64,000 bases of DNA from Notospermus geniculatus. Taxonomy: Eukaryota; Nemertea; Pilidiophora; Heteronemertea; Lineidae. Numbering within the stretch: the stretch's first letter is position 1; each line of letters starts with the position of its first letter. The notes beneath the pieces were generated by a model, which worked only from the letters and a program-made list of their open reading frames with translations, made no database searches and was not told the origin of the DNA. Positions 1 through 11,571 of the stretch are shown in pieces. The position numbers and the translations under genes are program-made. The stretch covers positions 175,530 to 239,529 of the forward strand of contig NMRB01000137.1 of assembly GCA_002633025.1 (NCBI GenBank), in the 5' to 3' direction.

Positions 1-52
1 GGCGCGGTGGCGCCGGCTGTCGAGAAAAAGTGGCAATACCGTGCTCCTTTAA
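1..52 (-). repeat. Truncated copy of a TTAA-ended MITE
   Basis: Read on the minus strand, this opens with TTAAAGGAGCACGGTATTGC and runs into CGACAGCCGGCGCCACC. The same terminal sequence starts the complete copies at 38113 and 43451. The copy is cut by the window edge. TTAA ends suggest a piggyBac-type target, by inference. Confidence 0.75.
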
Positions 53-1660
53 CAACATTGTCAATAGAGGTCTCTCTTAAAGCGAATCGATAGCGGATTT
101 TGTTTACATTTGGCTGGTGTTTGTAAACACAAAGTTCAGCCAATCAAAATGCACGAAAATTTCTTTGTTGACATTCTGGAGAAGTTTGTTTACATTTTTT
201 CCTGAAAATTCGTCCCCTTTCAAATTCTATTTCTAAATCAAATTTTTTCGCTTTCGATTCGCTTTAACGCGGGTCAAACTCCATTCGGAACGACCTGAGG
301 CGAACTGCTTATCTATCCACTGGGCGGCGCATTTCACCTCGGACACAAGTCCAAGGCAGCCATGTTGTTTATCAACAAACCCATGTGACCGACCGTGGAA
401 CTATTTTCGCCGAATTTTGGCCTGCTAAGATATCCAACCTTATTTCCTGGATAAGTTGAGGCATATTGTATATAAACTTACCGATATCTCACCCAATCTG
501 AACGCCTTTCGCAGTGCGACCTATTTTTGGATTCAGTAAAATCAAAAAACACCAAAAATATACAACTAGAAAATCCGCCAATTTTTCCGTATATTCAACA
601 GCACGTTAGAGGCGAACCGTTCAACCGATTACTAATTTCTCTACCAATATGGAAAGATAAGGTCTTTTGCTAAACAATGACACCTGTTATAGCTTTCAAT
701 TACAAGTATTAATTGAGATACAGCGCCCGAAAAGTGACCACTTCAAGCCCCATTTCTCCTCGCGTGCTATCTGTTCCCCGGGCATGCCGGGTGCAATCTT
801 CGAATTTAGTTTCATTGCTCTGAGCAGATGGCGCTGACGATCAAGTCTTTCCAAGTCTTGGGTATTTGCATAAGGCGATCAATTCCGGGAATCCTCGTAA
901 CACAGCCAATGAGAGCCAAGTGTCGGTTGTCATATTTGGCAAGCTCGTTAGCGTGCCATCTTATGGGAATATAGTAAACTTAGCACCCCGGGTATTTGCC
1001 TGCACGGAATGCCGAAAAGAAGCCTAAACAACCTATCTTTGGAGCGCTGTATCTCACCTATTACGGGGAACTAACTCGCCAGACAAGTCTCGTATGGTAG
1101 GAAAAGACTTCAATTTTCGATTAAGAAATAGAAACCACGAGACAATGCCGGGCTGATAGCGTTATTTATTGAAAGAAAGTAGCAAAATTTGCGGTTTTCG
1201 AGGTGTATATTTTTGGTCTTATATATTTTTGTAAAATATTTAACAAATATGCAGCCTACCCTGGCCACATGAAGAGAAACGTCAAAACAGGCAGAAATAT
1301 GGCAGACGTGTGGCCATTGGGGATATAGTTCTTGGTGACATTCATGACGTCACTGCCCCATGTCCATCTCCTTGGTAAGTCTAACGTTTCTTCAGTTTCA
1401 CTGCTCAACCGACCTATGTCTTTGTGCATGTTTGAGGCGATATAGGCCTACATGTACTTGGTTGGGTTCCGTGTAGGCCTACCAAACAATAGTTTAATTG
1501 CTCCAAGCCATAATTTATAAAACCCCTTTCCTTACAGCCTAGTCAAGCCTTACATTTACTAATTACATTCACTGTTGGGTTGAGCAACCGATTTTTAGGG
1601 CTTCGACTCTTCATTCCTTAATTGCTGACCCGTCAAGTTTGGGTTGGGTTGGATATATAT
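53..1660. other. No gene seen; repeat-derived intergenic DNA
   Basis: No coding pattern, splice-consistent exon or domain was recognised. The first 30 bases (GTCAATAGAGGTCTC) match an interior segment of the MITEs at 38.2 and 43.6 kb, so the left edge is mosaic repeat. TAGGCCTA palindromes appear near 1445 and 1475. Confidence 0.5.
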
Positions 1661-1679
1661 ACGTCAGATCTAAATTTTG

Positions 1680-1770
1680 GGTTTCAGCTCAGTCTTTTCT
1701 AGAGTTTCAGATTGTAAAGTTCCAGCCTGAAGAAGACCCCAGTTGGGGTCGAAAATTTGCTAAATATTCT
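1680..1770 (+). repeat. Interspersed repeat with GACCCCAGTTGGGGTC core
   Basis: Contains the hairpin-like core GACCCCAGTTGGGGTCGAAA next to CAGTCTTTTCTAGAGTTTCAG. The same block occurs inverted at about 16085-16170, so this is a dispersed repeat and not a gene. The short reading frame across it is not supported. Confidence 0.65.
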
Positions 1771-1956
1771 GGAAATCGACTATTATACTTTATTGTACTA
1801 CAGTACGCATTTCATGTAAGCTGTGAATTTGTACTACTGTTCGCTCTTTCAAGTAAGTAGTGAATAAACACTAAAAAGCTGGTAATCCGTTGTCTCGTCC
1901 GTCGTTCCTTGCTCTGCTGGTTGTGCCCCTCGTTTGTTGAGGTTTGTCAGGTAGCT

Positions 1957-2178
1957 TTATTGAAGCCTCAGCACCTCCATCCACTGTTCATGTTCTTCGC
2001 TTTGGAATGTTATCTTGTCCTCAAGATATTTCATCTGCAGAACATGCTCTTTCTTTTGCATTTCAAGAGCAGCAGATATGGCGGGGCTGTTACGGCAATC
2101 CATGTTCGCTTGACGTTTTGGCCTGTTCGAAGCACAGTACCAGAGGTTCCGATCTTCGGAAGTGGTGGCAGGCTGCAT
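1957..2178 (-). pseudogene. Possible C-terminal fragment of an unknown coiled-coil protein
   Basis: The last part of this minus-strand frame reads as an amphipathic helix (ALEMQKKEHVLQMKYLEDK followed by ITFQSEEHEQWMEVLR and a stop). The tail resembles those that follow SANT- or MADF-type DNA-binding domains in transposon-linked genes. No DNA-binding domain was found and the residues before ALEM do not look coding. It sits just downstream of the BED-like hAT fragment on the same strand. Assignment is weak. Confidence 0.25.
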
Positions 2179-2242
2179 CCTCCTGCCTCTTGTCTTTTGT
2201 CAATAGTCGTTGGTTCATCCGGGCAATATTGGCCACTTTCTT

Positions 2243-2789
2243 TCACCACTTTGAAAAATGTCGTGCAATTCTGCTATCAGGAAACATAGCAGGAAATAAG
2301 TTTGAAATGTCAGTGCATGAAGAGTATGAATAATGTGTCTGTGTCACTTTAAGTGACCACATGATCTCAGCCTTCAATACATCATTTCTGCTGACGAAAG
2401 AACTAAGTACACGACCACCTGTTGCGGTTGCACCAGCAGTCTGAGTTATGGGAGTAGACCTACTGTCCTGTAGACGTAGGCCTACACCAACGTCCATGAC
2501 ATCCACAATTGCTGCATTACTGCTAGGCATATTGGAGTCCCCGGCACGAGCGAAAACGTCAGAGATAGTGGTAGCTGATTTATTGATTTCCACAGACTTC
2601 GCTTTGCGTTTGTTTCGCACCAGCAGCGTGGCTCTTGAGAGCGGATCTCACTATATTCCCCACGTCGAAATTCTGTTTGCATAGTTTGCAGCCAGCACAG
2701 TTCCAATCAGGCCCGCGCACGAGCCCGTCTTTGAAAACATCGACATCTAACCAGCTGTCCTGAAAGGTGCACTTCCCCTTCTTCGGCAT
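2243..2789 (-). pseudogene. hAT-type transposase N-terminal fragment with BED-like zinc finger, frameshifted
   Basis: The frame begins with an ATG at about 2789. It encodes MPKKGKCTFQDSWL, then a CAGCKLC pair and a later SHAAGAK stretch, the C..C...H order of the BED-like finger in front of many hAT transposases. Near residue 60 the frame shifts. A second frame resumes with SVEINKSATTISDVFARAG and later KAEIMWSLKVTQTHYSYSSC and LFPAMFPDSRIARHF, which match the conserved region after the finger in such proteins. It then stops. The catalytic domain is absent nearby. Family identification rests on motif recall; the shift and loss of the downstream part make it a relic. Confidence 0.6.
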
Positions 2790-2850
2790 TGTTCACTATT
2801 GAAATTATCATAGAAATTCTGCAAACACACGGCCATTCGATTCCTTTGTG

Positions 2851-2879
2851 AAAATGGCGACTTAATAAGTCGCCATTTT
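2851..2879. repeat. Perfect 29-bp inverted repeat
   Basis: AAATGGCGACTTA and its reverse complement flank a single central base. It could form a short hairpin. It lies between the hAT fragment and a dispersed repeat family and may be an end of one of them. Confidence 0.7.
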
Positions 2880-2889
2880 GATTGTCTCC

Positions 2890-3610
2890 CGGGAGCCCTC
2901 GGAGGGGGACTTGAAATTGCCCGTCCGTCCGCCTATGCCGCTCGGCGCTGGTAGTCCCTTCCGCTCTATAACTTAAGAATGATTGAAGATTATGGGTTCA
3001 TATTTGGTGTGGGGATGTATCACGGGCCAAAGGTGTGTCGCGTGAAAGAATGCGCCAAATTCGATTGTCCACTTTGCCACCAGGGGGCAAAAACTGCGAT
3101 TACACCTTTAATACTGAACAGAAATTCACCAAATTTTTATGGTAGGCTCATCTAACAAAGATACATAAAATATCATAATGATTGTTGAATTTTATTGATT
3201 TTTGAGCCCTATAGGGGGCGCTTTGTAAAAACCACAAAAGTTCCCTTCTGCTCTGTAACTTCTGAACGACTCAAAATTTTCGGTTCGTATTTGGTGTGGG
3301 GATGTACAGTCATTGACATAAGTTTTATCTACACCTGACACCTTGAATATTTCAAATACTACTAGACCAATTTTATCACGGTTTGTTCCACATGAAAGTA
3401 TAGATTCTTGGTCACATTTCTGCATCAAAATTTTGGAAATTGGAAATAGTTCATCAGAAAAACCCTAAAAGTCAACATTTTATTATGTAAGTTTTTGTGA
3501 CGTTTGTTACAGGGTTGATAGGGTGGAAGTTTCTAAGGATTTTGAGCTGTGTTTCATCAAAATATCTTGAGTGGTTACTGAGATATTTGAAATTATCAAA
3601 ATTTCGATAA
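2890..3610. repeat. Dispersed repeat family, copy 1
   Basis: Carries GTCCGTCCG near 2920, TTTGGTGTGGGGATGTA twice (about 3006 and 3291) and CTTTGCCACCAGGGGG. Related segments recur, mostly inverted, at 5540-5830, 6130-6560 and 25385-25860, and in the intron near 31650-31700. Short frames inside (for example 3192-3428) are by-products of the repeat. Confidence 0.7.
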
Positions 3611-3628
3611 TTTGCACAGCGGGCCAGG

Positions 3629-4565
3629 TAGTCCGGGCGCTTAATAGAGATTTTGATTAAAACGCGGACGCGGCCGACATATTTACGATTTTTTGCATAT
3701 GTGTTCTACAGACACTGTAGTTAAAATTTAGAAGGGGTGCCAAAGAAAACTACGGTTAGTTGGGGCGTTATATGCAAATGAACTTGGGGGTCACGTGACA
3801 ATGACCAAATATGGTCAAAAATTGATGCCCATTTTGATTATGCAATGACTTTGATGATCAGAGGTCAAGGTCAAACTTGAATCCAATATGGCGGCCGATT
3901 GACGTCATACACAATATCGCCATTCGATTGGTGGCACCAGAAAACATAGGAATAGCCGTTAAAACTAGCTTCCTATGAGTTTTAGAACACAAGTTATTTC
4001 ACCAAACGCGGATTTGACGTCTTTTTGTTACACCACGCACAACAGTGAAGGACGCTATTTTCGCATTGTTGGCACCCAAGGTTAAGTCATGATTCATGGA
4101 ACAGAAAGACTGACACATGTGCTTACTTAAATGCTATGAATCTCGCCAGTCAACGTTATAGGGTTTATTCAGTGGAAAACCATGTAACAAAGAAATCACT
4201 TTTCTCTAATCGATTTTCATACTTATCGAGAAAAACGCGTTTTTCTCGAGGAGTTTCTTCAGAAATCCCTTTTAATGGGAAACTTTGTAGGCGCCTATGA
4301 TGCTTACCGTTGATTGTAGGCAGCACAGGAGTGATTTTTTGACTACATAGCGGCAAATTGTTCATTATTGCAAAAAATCAATTTTTGACCATATTTGGTC
4401 ATTGTCACGTGACCCCCAAGTTCATTTGCATATAACGCCCCAACTAACCGTAGTTTTCTTTGGCACCCCTTCTAAATTTTAACTAGAGTGTCTGTAGAAC
4501 ACATATACAAAAAATCGTAAATATGTCCGCCGCGTCCGCTTCTGACCCCTAAGCGACCGGACTAA
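3629..4565. mobile_element. Foldback element with ~165-bp inverted arms
   Basis: The arms at 3661-3825 and 4377-4540 are near-perfect reverse complements and share GGTGCCAAAGAAAACTACGG and GGGGGTCACGTGACAATGAC. Shorter complementarity (AGTCCGG / CCGGACT) extends to 3629 and 4564. The ~550-bp interior has no recognisable coding sequence. Its AGAGGTCAAGGTCAAAC block recurs in the tandem array at 59.5-59.8 kb. Target duplication was not resolved. Probably a non-autonomous DNA transposon. Confidence 0.75.
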
Positions 4566-5540
4566 GGTCGGCCGATTTCCTTGCACATGACGTAACGTCA
4601 GAGTTCACCACACGGCGCCAATGGCGCTCTATAAAACGCCGTGACGTTGTAGGCTGCATGCCCCTTGATTTCGGCTATCGACTTTTCACCACTGTTTTAA
4701 TTTTTACATCGTTTAAGATATGAGGGTAGGATTCACAGTACATATCCGGAGATGCTCCTAATCAGACAGTATGTTCTTCGATTTTTGCTTTTCGCGCGTA
4801 TGTGGCAGTAACTCTGCTCCGAAGTTGGTATATATGGTAAATTTTCTAGCTCCCCGGTGCATATTTCTGGCAAGAAAAGCACGAAAATTGCAGGGAAAAA
4901 CGCCAATTCTTTTTGAAAGTAACCAAATCCACGGCTGCAGACCCGTCATGCTTGTGTTATGGTCAGCAGAAAATAGGTTACCAATAAGCCGGTAGGCGGC
5001 TGCAGCAGACGAAAGGCTGATTGAAATGCGATTAGCTGTGCCCCGTGGGGGTGCCTAGTGTCGGTTCGTGAAACTGAATGGCGTCATGACGCGACGTCAG
5101 CACCGTTCTGCCCGCTGTGTTGAGAATTTTTCACAAACTTTTGACATAAGTAGACAGAGCTCACCTAAAAACGGAGGAGAATGAAGTTTTGGAACTTTTA
5201 GCTTAAACTGGTTAGAAGTTAAGCACGTCTTAAGTTAAGGAGTGAAGCATATCAACATTTTGATATTCTGAAAATATGAATATCTCTGCCCAGTTAACGG
5301 GAAAAGTTCCAGATTTTTGTAAACCCATATTCCGAGGTTACATGTAGCTTTAACTAATGGCATCAAAATTTCCTGAAAAACACGAAAATCTCAAATTATC
5401 AAAAAATTTTTGATAATCTCAAATATCTCAGCAACCACTCGAGATATTTTGATGAAACAAAGCCCCAAATCCTTAGAAAGTTCCATTCTATCAAAACTGC
5501 AACAAATTAATAAAAATGTAGATTTTTTGGTTTTTTTCTA
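4566..5540. other. No gene seen
   Basis: Two overlapping short frames occur on opposite strands near 4758-4995, without recognisable motifs or splice support. The right half (about 5230-5480) carries sequence related to the repeat at 5990-6330, including AAATATCTCAGCAACCACTC. Confidence 0.4.
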
Positions 5541-6565
5541 ATGAGCCATTTAAAAATAATTATGATATTTCCAAATTTTTGATGCAGAAATATGACCAAG
5601 AAGACAAACTTTCATGTGGTACAAACCGTGTTAAAATTGGCCAAGTAGTATTTGAAATATTCAAGGTATCAGGTGTAGATAAACTTATGTCATGGGCCAA
5701 CGGTGTGTCGCGTGAAAGAATCGGCCAAATCTGATTATCCACTTTGCCACCAGGGGGTGAAAAGCTGAAACACAAAAAATGCCATTGTGCCTTATACTGA
5801 ACGGAATTTCACCAACTTTTTTTGGGAGGCTCACCTAGCAAGGGTACATAATATATCGTAGGATTTTAAAATTTAATTGATTTTATTATGCAATTGTTTG
5901 TGACTTTTGTTGCACTTTTGATAGAGTGTGACTTTCTAAGGATTATAGACTTTGTTTCATCAACATATGTTGAGTGGTTGCTGAGATATTTGAGATTATC
6001 AAAATTTCGATAATTTGAGAATTTTAAATTTTGCACAAAAGTTTGATATCAGTAGACAGAGCTCACCTAAAACCCAAGAAGTATGAAGATTTCGAACTTT
6101 TAGCCTAAACTGGTTGGAAGTTAAGCATGCGCAATATGTCTGCCCAGTTAAGGCAAAAAGTTCCAAAATTTTGTAAGTCCATACTCTGAGGTTAGCTTTA
6201 TCTAATGGCATCAAAATTTCCTACAAAACACGAAAATCTCAAATTATCAACATTTTGATAATCTCAAATATCTCAGCAACCACTCAACATATCTTGGTGA
6301 AACAAAGCCCAAAATCCTTAGAAAGTTACACTCTATCACAACTGCAACAAAAATCAAAACTATATTACGTAATGAAAAGTTAGATTTTTAGTGCTTTTTC
6401 TGGTGTGCTAGACTAATTATATTTTCAAATTTCCAAAATTTTGATGGAGAAATATGACCAACAAGATATATTTTCATGCGGAACAAACCGTGTTAAAATT
6501 GGCCCAGTGGTATTTGAAATATCCAAAGTTTCAGGTGTAGTGTAGATAAACTAATGTCCGTGACT
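5541..6565. repeat. Dispersed repeat family, copies 2 and 3
   Basis: About 5560-5700 is an inverted copy of 3300-3440 (GATGCAGAAATATGACCAAG and the block ending in CAGGTGTAGATAAACTTATG). About 6420-6560 repeats it again. Between them, 5990-6330 resembles 5140-5480. The whole 3-6.6 kb stretch is therefore clustered copies of one or two families in both orientations. Confidence 0.7.
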
Positions 6566-6584
6566 GTACATAGTGTAGTGGAAG

Positions 6585-6825
6585 GGCGTACCCAGATGGC
6601 CAAATATATTGGGCCAATATAGGTTTTATCAGGGCATCAAGGGCAAATATTGGCATGCGTTGGTCCAACATTGGACCAGTATAGGCTGTCTTGGCAGGTA
6701 GAGCCCCGTATTGCCCACATTGGACCGATATTGGCGAATATGGGATATCTTGGCAGGCAACCCATATTGCCAACATTGGGCCGAGATTGGGCCAAGCATG
6801 CTTGGCCCAGCTTCACCATTTTTTA
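6585..6825. repeat. Degenerate repeats of a TTGGCC / ATATTGG motif
   Basis: Repeated short palindromic units such as TTGGGCCAATATAGG, AACATTGGACCAGTATAGG and CATATTGCCAACATTGGGCC alternate with GGCTGTCTTGGCAGG and GATATCTTGGCAGG, ending in the palindrome GCCAAGCATGCTTGGC. This looks like an interior array of a transposable element. No coding potential. Confidence 0.6.
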
Positions 6826-6864
6826 AATATTTCGATAATATGAGAGCAGGATTTTTTTAAAGAC

Positions 6865-7437
6865 ATTACTTTTGTAATATTACTAATGTCTTGGTATGCA
6901 TATGATAACGTATTGTTACACTTTTGTTATTTTGATGGCACTTCTCGTCGTGTTCGTTTCTCTTTCATTAGCGCGCCGTCGGCCATTTTGGTTTCTCATC
7001 ATCTGCTGCTCAGATTGCAAACTTGAACTTTTGGAGGCCGTTGAGAGAATTTTCAGCCGGATTTCACATGTTATTGATGTTATTTGTATGTTTTTAACTG
7101 TTGCTATATAAAGACGAATTTAATTATAGCTACTGAAACATGGTTTTGCATGGTTTTGTGAATGGTGTGATGGGGGTGCATGTGATTCAAGTGCTTGTGT
7201 GCAACAATAGGCCTAACCGCGATGATTGGAATGCCGTGCTGACCAATACTAATCAGCGTTGCTAAGCATACGTGACGTCAGAGCTATGACCACGTTGCAA
7301 GACGCAACGTCATTGGTCAATAATTTGTCCAGCTCTTAATACGTTCGTTTTGATGCAAATGGCATGTCATGGGACGCTGAGTCCAGCCTGTTTTTTTGTC
7401 GTCAGACCCGAAGGAAATTTGAAGTCCTTCGGTAGCA
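6865..7437. repeat. Tandem duplication, copy 1 (573 bp)
   Basis: Begins ATTACTTTTGTAATATTAC and ends at GGTAGCA. It is nearly identical to 7438-8159 apart from the 144-bp insertion there. Each copy holds a 71-73 codon frame (MHMIT.CYTFVILMAL), but no homology, splice or promoter evidence supports coding. High identity suggests a recent duplication. Confidence 0.85.
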
Positions 7438-8159
7438 ATTACTTTTGTAATATTACTAATGTCTTGGAATGCATATGATAACGTGTTGTTACACTTTTGT
7501 TATTTTGATGGCACTTCTCGTCGTGTTCGTTTCTCTTTCATTAGCGCGCCGTCGGCCATTTTGGTTTCTCATCATCTGCTGCTCATATTGCAAACTTGAA
7601 CTTTTAGAGGCCTTTGAGAGAATTTTCAGCCGGATTTCACATGCTATTGATGCTATTTGTAGGCCTATGTTTTTAACTGTTGCTATATAAAGACGAATTT
7701 AATTCTGGCTACTGAAACATGGTTTTGCATAGTTTTGTGAATGGTGTGATGGGGATGCATGTGATGCGAGTGCTTGTGTGCAACAATAGGCCTAATCGCG
7801 ATGATTGGAATGCCGTGCTGACCAATACTAATCAGCGTTGCTAAGCATACGTGACGTCAGAGCTATGACCACGTTGCAAGACGCAACGTCATTGGTCAAT
7901 AATTTGTCCAGCTCTTAAGCTCCGTTATACCAGACATCCGGAATGCGGTATAGGGACGCGGAATCCCCGGCGGAACGATATGTTGTATACGAAAATGCAT
8001 TGCATTTTCCGCTTCCGCGTTCCGCAATCCGCATTCCGCATGTCAGCTAAACGTAGCTTTACTTCGTTCGTTTTGATGCAAATGGGACGGTCATGGGACG
8101 CTGAGTCCAGCCTGTTTTTTGTCGTCAGACCGGAAGGAAATTTGAAGTCCTTCGGTAGC
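7438..8159. repeat. Tandem duplication, copy 2, carrying an insertion
   Basis: Same order as copy 1: GTCGTGTTCGTTTCTCTTTC, then GAATGCCGTGCTGACC, then GAAGTCCTTCGGTAGC. It differs by scattered substitutions and by the 141-bp element at 7918-8058 inserted at a TTA that is unoccupied in copy 1 (7336-7338). Confidence 0.85.
7918..8058. mobile_element. 141-bp MITE with TTA target duplication
   Basis: The element begins AGCTCCGTTATACCAGACAT and ends as the imperfect reverse complement (ATGTCAGCTAAACGTAGCT). TTA flanks both sides (7915-7917, 8059-8061), and the duplicated copy at 7336 preserves the empty site. A 3-bp TTA duplication is typical of PIF/Harbinger elements. The 44273-44402 element has a similar end (AGCCATGTTTACCTGAT) with a TAA duplication. 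Confidence 0.75.
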
Positions 8160-8700
8160 GCGGGGATTATTAGAGTCAGAGTGGCAAAAACCGTGAACTA
8201 GGGAATAATTATCAGGCCAGCCGGCCGCAGCCTCAAAAAGTGGTCTGGGGGTCTCCCCAGAAAGGGGGGGGGGGGTTCGGGGCCCGGGTCTCCCCTTGAA
8301 GTTCAGACGCTGCGCACGCGCTCCACATGTCACTGACAGACATTACATATTAGGCCCTAAATAGTTATCGGGAGTTGGTAGCCTAACCCTTTTCCGTATT
8401 CGCTAGCTAGCCTGCTCCTGTTGTTCAATCGCAGCTTCCAATCCAATCCCCTGTAGGCCTAGGTCTATGAAGGACAGGCGTCGGTCTCATCAGGCAGGTT
8501 GATCCTCGATCATTCATGTCACTATCATGACTATGTTGGCGTCTAGATACCTTTGCAAAGTTGGCAAACATTTGCATCCCCTTTATGTGACCCCTCGCAT
8601 AACATAGGCCTAAAAACTGTTTGGGTTCGGAGATTGTTTGGGCTACTCGCAGGGTACTGATGGACGCCTCGTTTAACATAGGCCATTGAACCAGATCTTT
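8160..8700. other. No gene; G-rich transposon-like segment at 8235-8310
   Basis: GTCTGGGGGTCTCCCC followed by a run of 14 G and GGGCCCGGGTCTCCCC resembles the G-rich ends at 63.7 kb. The remainder is unique-looking sequence without recognised features. Confidence 0.4.
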
Positions 8701-8702
8701 TT

Positions 8703-8805
8703 TTGAAGATGGGGATTTAGCCTAGTGGTTAAGGCGTGCTGCCCCGTAGTGCTGGCGATTGATGCCTTATGCGAGGGTCCGTGGGTTCGAATCTGGTAGA
8801 AGGAC
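8703..8805 (+). repeat. tRNA-derived SINE-like sequence
   Basis: An A-box-like TAGCCTAGTGGTTAAGG near 8718 is followed about 60 bp later by the B-box GGGTTCGAATCTGG. Spacing and sequence fit a tRNA-derived polymerase III promoter, but the acceptor stem does not close, so a SINE head is likelier than a functional tRNA. Confidence 0.5.
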
Positions 8806-10094
8806 GCGATGACTTTCACCTTAGAAACCCGTTTCTATTTCATTTCCAAAGTTGGCCTTGTTTACTCATAGGCTAATAACAAACACTGAATGTACAATGA
8901 ATGTAGGCCTACACCTACACATTCACCGTTGTAGGCCTACAGCATGTTTTAAACCTGCAAAAACATAAAACTTGCCATTGAAATGTCTCACGTAGGTAAC
9001 ATAATCAGCAATAATTATAATACATGCACTGCGACTTGGCTTTCTTTTGGCAAAATCGTGATTCAGAAAAGCAAAAAGAAACTTTTATTGATGACCAAAC
9101 CTTGGGTCCGGGTATAATGAATCTACTTCCCGTTATAATGTCAATCACATGTCACGTGGTGACGCAAAGACGCAAATCAGTTGACCCAGTTTTACAAGGC
9201 CGTGTCCTTGGGGTGGTCATTTCACTTGTTGACAACAGTGGGGGCTGGCACGACAGCTGTCTGTTCAGCTAGGCGCTAGGCCTGTGTCTCAAGAATTGGA
9301 ATACCGGTACATGATGGATGTTTTAACCGTATGAAGGTAAGTGATATAATCTAGGCCTACTTAGCTACATTAATCTTCCGGATCCCATGCAGTCTGGATC
9401 ATTACGCGCCAGTCGTGATTTCGGAATGCCCGAGCCACACGGTCCAATTTAGGCCTAATTTGACCAAAGAAGTTTGAGCAAAAAATTTTATCGTTAGCAC
9501 GGGGAAAATCCACAAATTTGACCAACCAAATTTCAAAATCCAAAATCTTTATAGAGCACGTCCTATTTTTCTCCTACGATTTGACCAAATATTATGCAAA
9601 CCGTAGGCCTACCGTGTGGCACGGGGAAATATTTTTATTCTCCGATTAACACCTTGAACGGCGGTGACGGCCTTTTTAAATAAATAGCCATGTCCTCATA
9701 GATGTCATTTTCACGGCGTTGGGCCTATTTTGTATGTCATCTAGGCCTATAGGCCTACTGCGCCTCTCCTTGACTCTATATCATATAAAGAGATGGCATG
9801 TGGCCTTCACAATATTGTCCTATAAACTGCTTGGATATGGACACAGACCTCGCGGACATTTTTTTCAAAATTTTTTTTTCATCAAAAATAACTTTTTTTC
9901 TATTCCCCCCCCCCCAAAAAAAAACGTTCAAATTGCCCTCTTACATATATTTTGACCATTGACATAAACTTTGTTGTTCAGTTCATATCGCACCTGGGAT
10001 ACAAAGGACGCGATTTCAAGGCATTTGGTTGTTACAATTGACTCATTCTTCAGGCCAATTCACTGTAAATAAATAATTTAAAAAGCCTCCCCCT
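8806..10094. other. No gene seen; many TAGGCCTA palindromes
   Basis: TAGGCCTAC or close variants occur near 8906, 8932, 9351, 9452, 9605, 9741 and 9749. Homopolymer runs near 9860-9930 (T, C and A) suggest decayed transposon sequence. Short frames lack any recognisable motif. Confidence 0.45.
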
Positions 10095-11179
10095 TATGGC
10101 AAGCGGATTGTCCAGTTATTCAAAAAAAACTATATTTTTGCACTAAAACCTAGTTTTTTGCTCATAAAACTAAGTTTTTGTGGATAAAATATAGGATTTT
10201 TTGACAAAAACTAATATTTTCTCCCAAAAAAACTAGTTTTTGTCTAAAACAAAGTTTTACAGAAGAAAACTTAGTTTTTTAGCTCACCTCTGTGAGGTGA
10301 GCTTCTCCCATGGTGTGTCGTCCGTCGTCCGTCGTCGTCCGTCGTCGTCGTCGTCCGTCGTCGTCGTCGTCGTCGTCCGTCGTCGTTAACAGGGGTGGCA
10401 CGTTTCTAAACCGCTTGGGTTACAAACTTGAAATTTGGTGTACAGGTACCCTATGGTAAAAACTATCTCTGGACCGAAATTTAGCGCTGCTGCTTGTNAA
10501 AACCAAGTTTTTTACTAAAACCAAGTTTTATGCCATAAAAAGTAGGTTTTTGATAAAAACCTAGTTTTTATGGAAACCTACCTTTTTGAACCTCGCCCCC
10601 ACTGACCAAGATGATTTCGCCGGGACGAGGTTGCGAAATACCCGTCCCCAGTAGTGCTGTGCGTGCAACCATATACATCATGACCCATAGGCCCCAGGTT
10701 TCCTATCCTCGTCCCAATATGACAAAGGATCGTGTACGTGGGACGAGGTAGAAAATACAAGTTTCGTGACAAAAACTAGGTTTTTGTACGCCGTTTGTCC
10801 AGTTATTCAAGAAACCTATATTTTCTACGAAAATACTGGTTTTATTGAAGAAAAACTAAGTTTTTTCTATAGAACCAGTTTTTTAAGCATAAATATAAGG
10901 TTTTTCGATATGTCCAGTTATTGCCGAAAAACTAACATTTTTAGACAAAAAAACTAAGTTTTATGCTGATGATTGAAAAACCTATATTTTATCGTAAAAA
11001 ACTTGGTTTTATTGAAAACAACCAGGTTTTATTGCAAAAATATAAGTTATTTGACAAAAACTAAGTTTTTTGGGAGAAAATATTAATTTTTGTCAAAAAA
11101 CCTATATTTTATCCACAAAAACTAAGTTTTATTGCAAAAATATAGGTTTTTTGAATAACTGCACAATCTGCTTGCCATA
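10095..11179. mobile_element. Large inverted-repeat element rich in AAAACTAGTTTT motifs
   Basis: The left end (TATGGCAAGCGGATTGTCCA at 10095) is the near reverse complement of the right end (TGCACAATCTGCTTGCCATA at about 11160-11179). Both arms consist of closely spaced units such as AAAACTAAGTTTTTG, AAACCTATATTTT and ACTAATATTTTCTCCC, inverted between arms. The middle is disrupted by the repeat at 10278-10497, an N at 10498 and a segment with GGGACGAGG / CCTCGTCCC (10610-10755). Likely a composite foldback element; the N suggests the assembler struggled here. Confidence 0.65.
10278..10497 (+). repeat. AGCTCACC-type repeat head with (CGTC)n microsatellite
   Basis: Starts TTTTTTAGCTCACCTCTGTG with the hairpin CACCTCTGTGAGGTG. 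It continues with a GTCGTCCGTCGTC microsatellite (10316-10386), then AACTTGAAATTTGGTGTACA. The order matches the heads of the repeats at 2890 and 49225. It ends at the N at 10498. Confidence 0.65.
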
Positions 11180-11229
11180 CCCCTTATTTTTACCAACCTC
11201 CTTCCCGAGAAAAGGACGATCACCATTTT

Positions 11230-11485
11230 TTTATGTGGCCTAATGGGGAGCGCGGTGGCATAATCATGATAATGGTTGGGGCTGTGGACTCGTGATCGGA
11301 AGGTCACGGGCTCGATCCCCGGCCGTGCCACTCTAACTCTCAACTGGCCTGAAATGTCCATTGTGTGCGCTATATTGTGGCTGCCCGTTGGTTTCTACAG
11401 AAAGGTTTCTGGGGTAATAATGTGTGAAGCGCTTGGCCTACGCTATGAAGCGCTATATATGAACTCACCATCATTAAGGCCTATT
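11230..11485 (+). repeat. tRNA-derived SINE-like element
   Basis: An A-box-like TAATGGTTGGGGC (11267) and the B-box GGGCTCGATCCCC (11305) are followed by a tRNA-unrelated body ending near CGCTATATATGAACTCA. The body CTGAAATGTCCATTGTGTGC and tail GTGTGAAGCGCTTGG have no coding character. Typical head-body-tail SINE layout. Confidence 0.6.
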
Positions 11486-11571
11486 ATGTGGAAAAGAATA
11501 TAGAATGAGATTTTATTTACAAACATTTACAGTTTACGATACAATTTACAATTTCATGTAGCTAACTGCGG

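Noticed and set aside
6896-7690. Two similar 71-73 codon frames that could be a duplicated small gene
   Set aside because: The entire 573-bp unit is duplicated at high identity, so frame conservation says nothing; no recognised motif.
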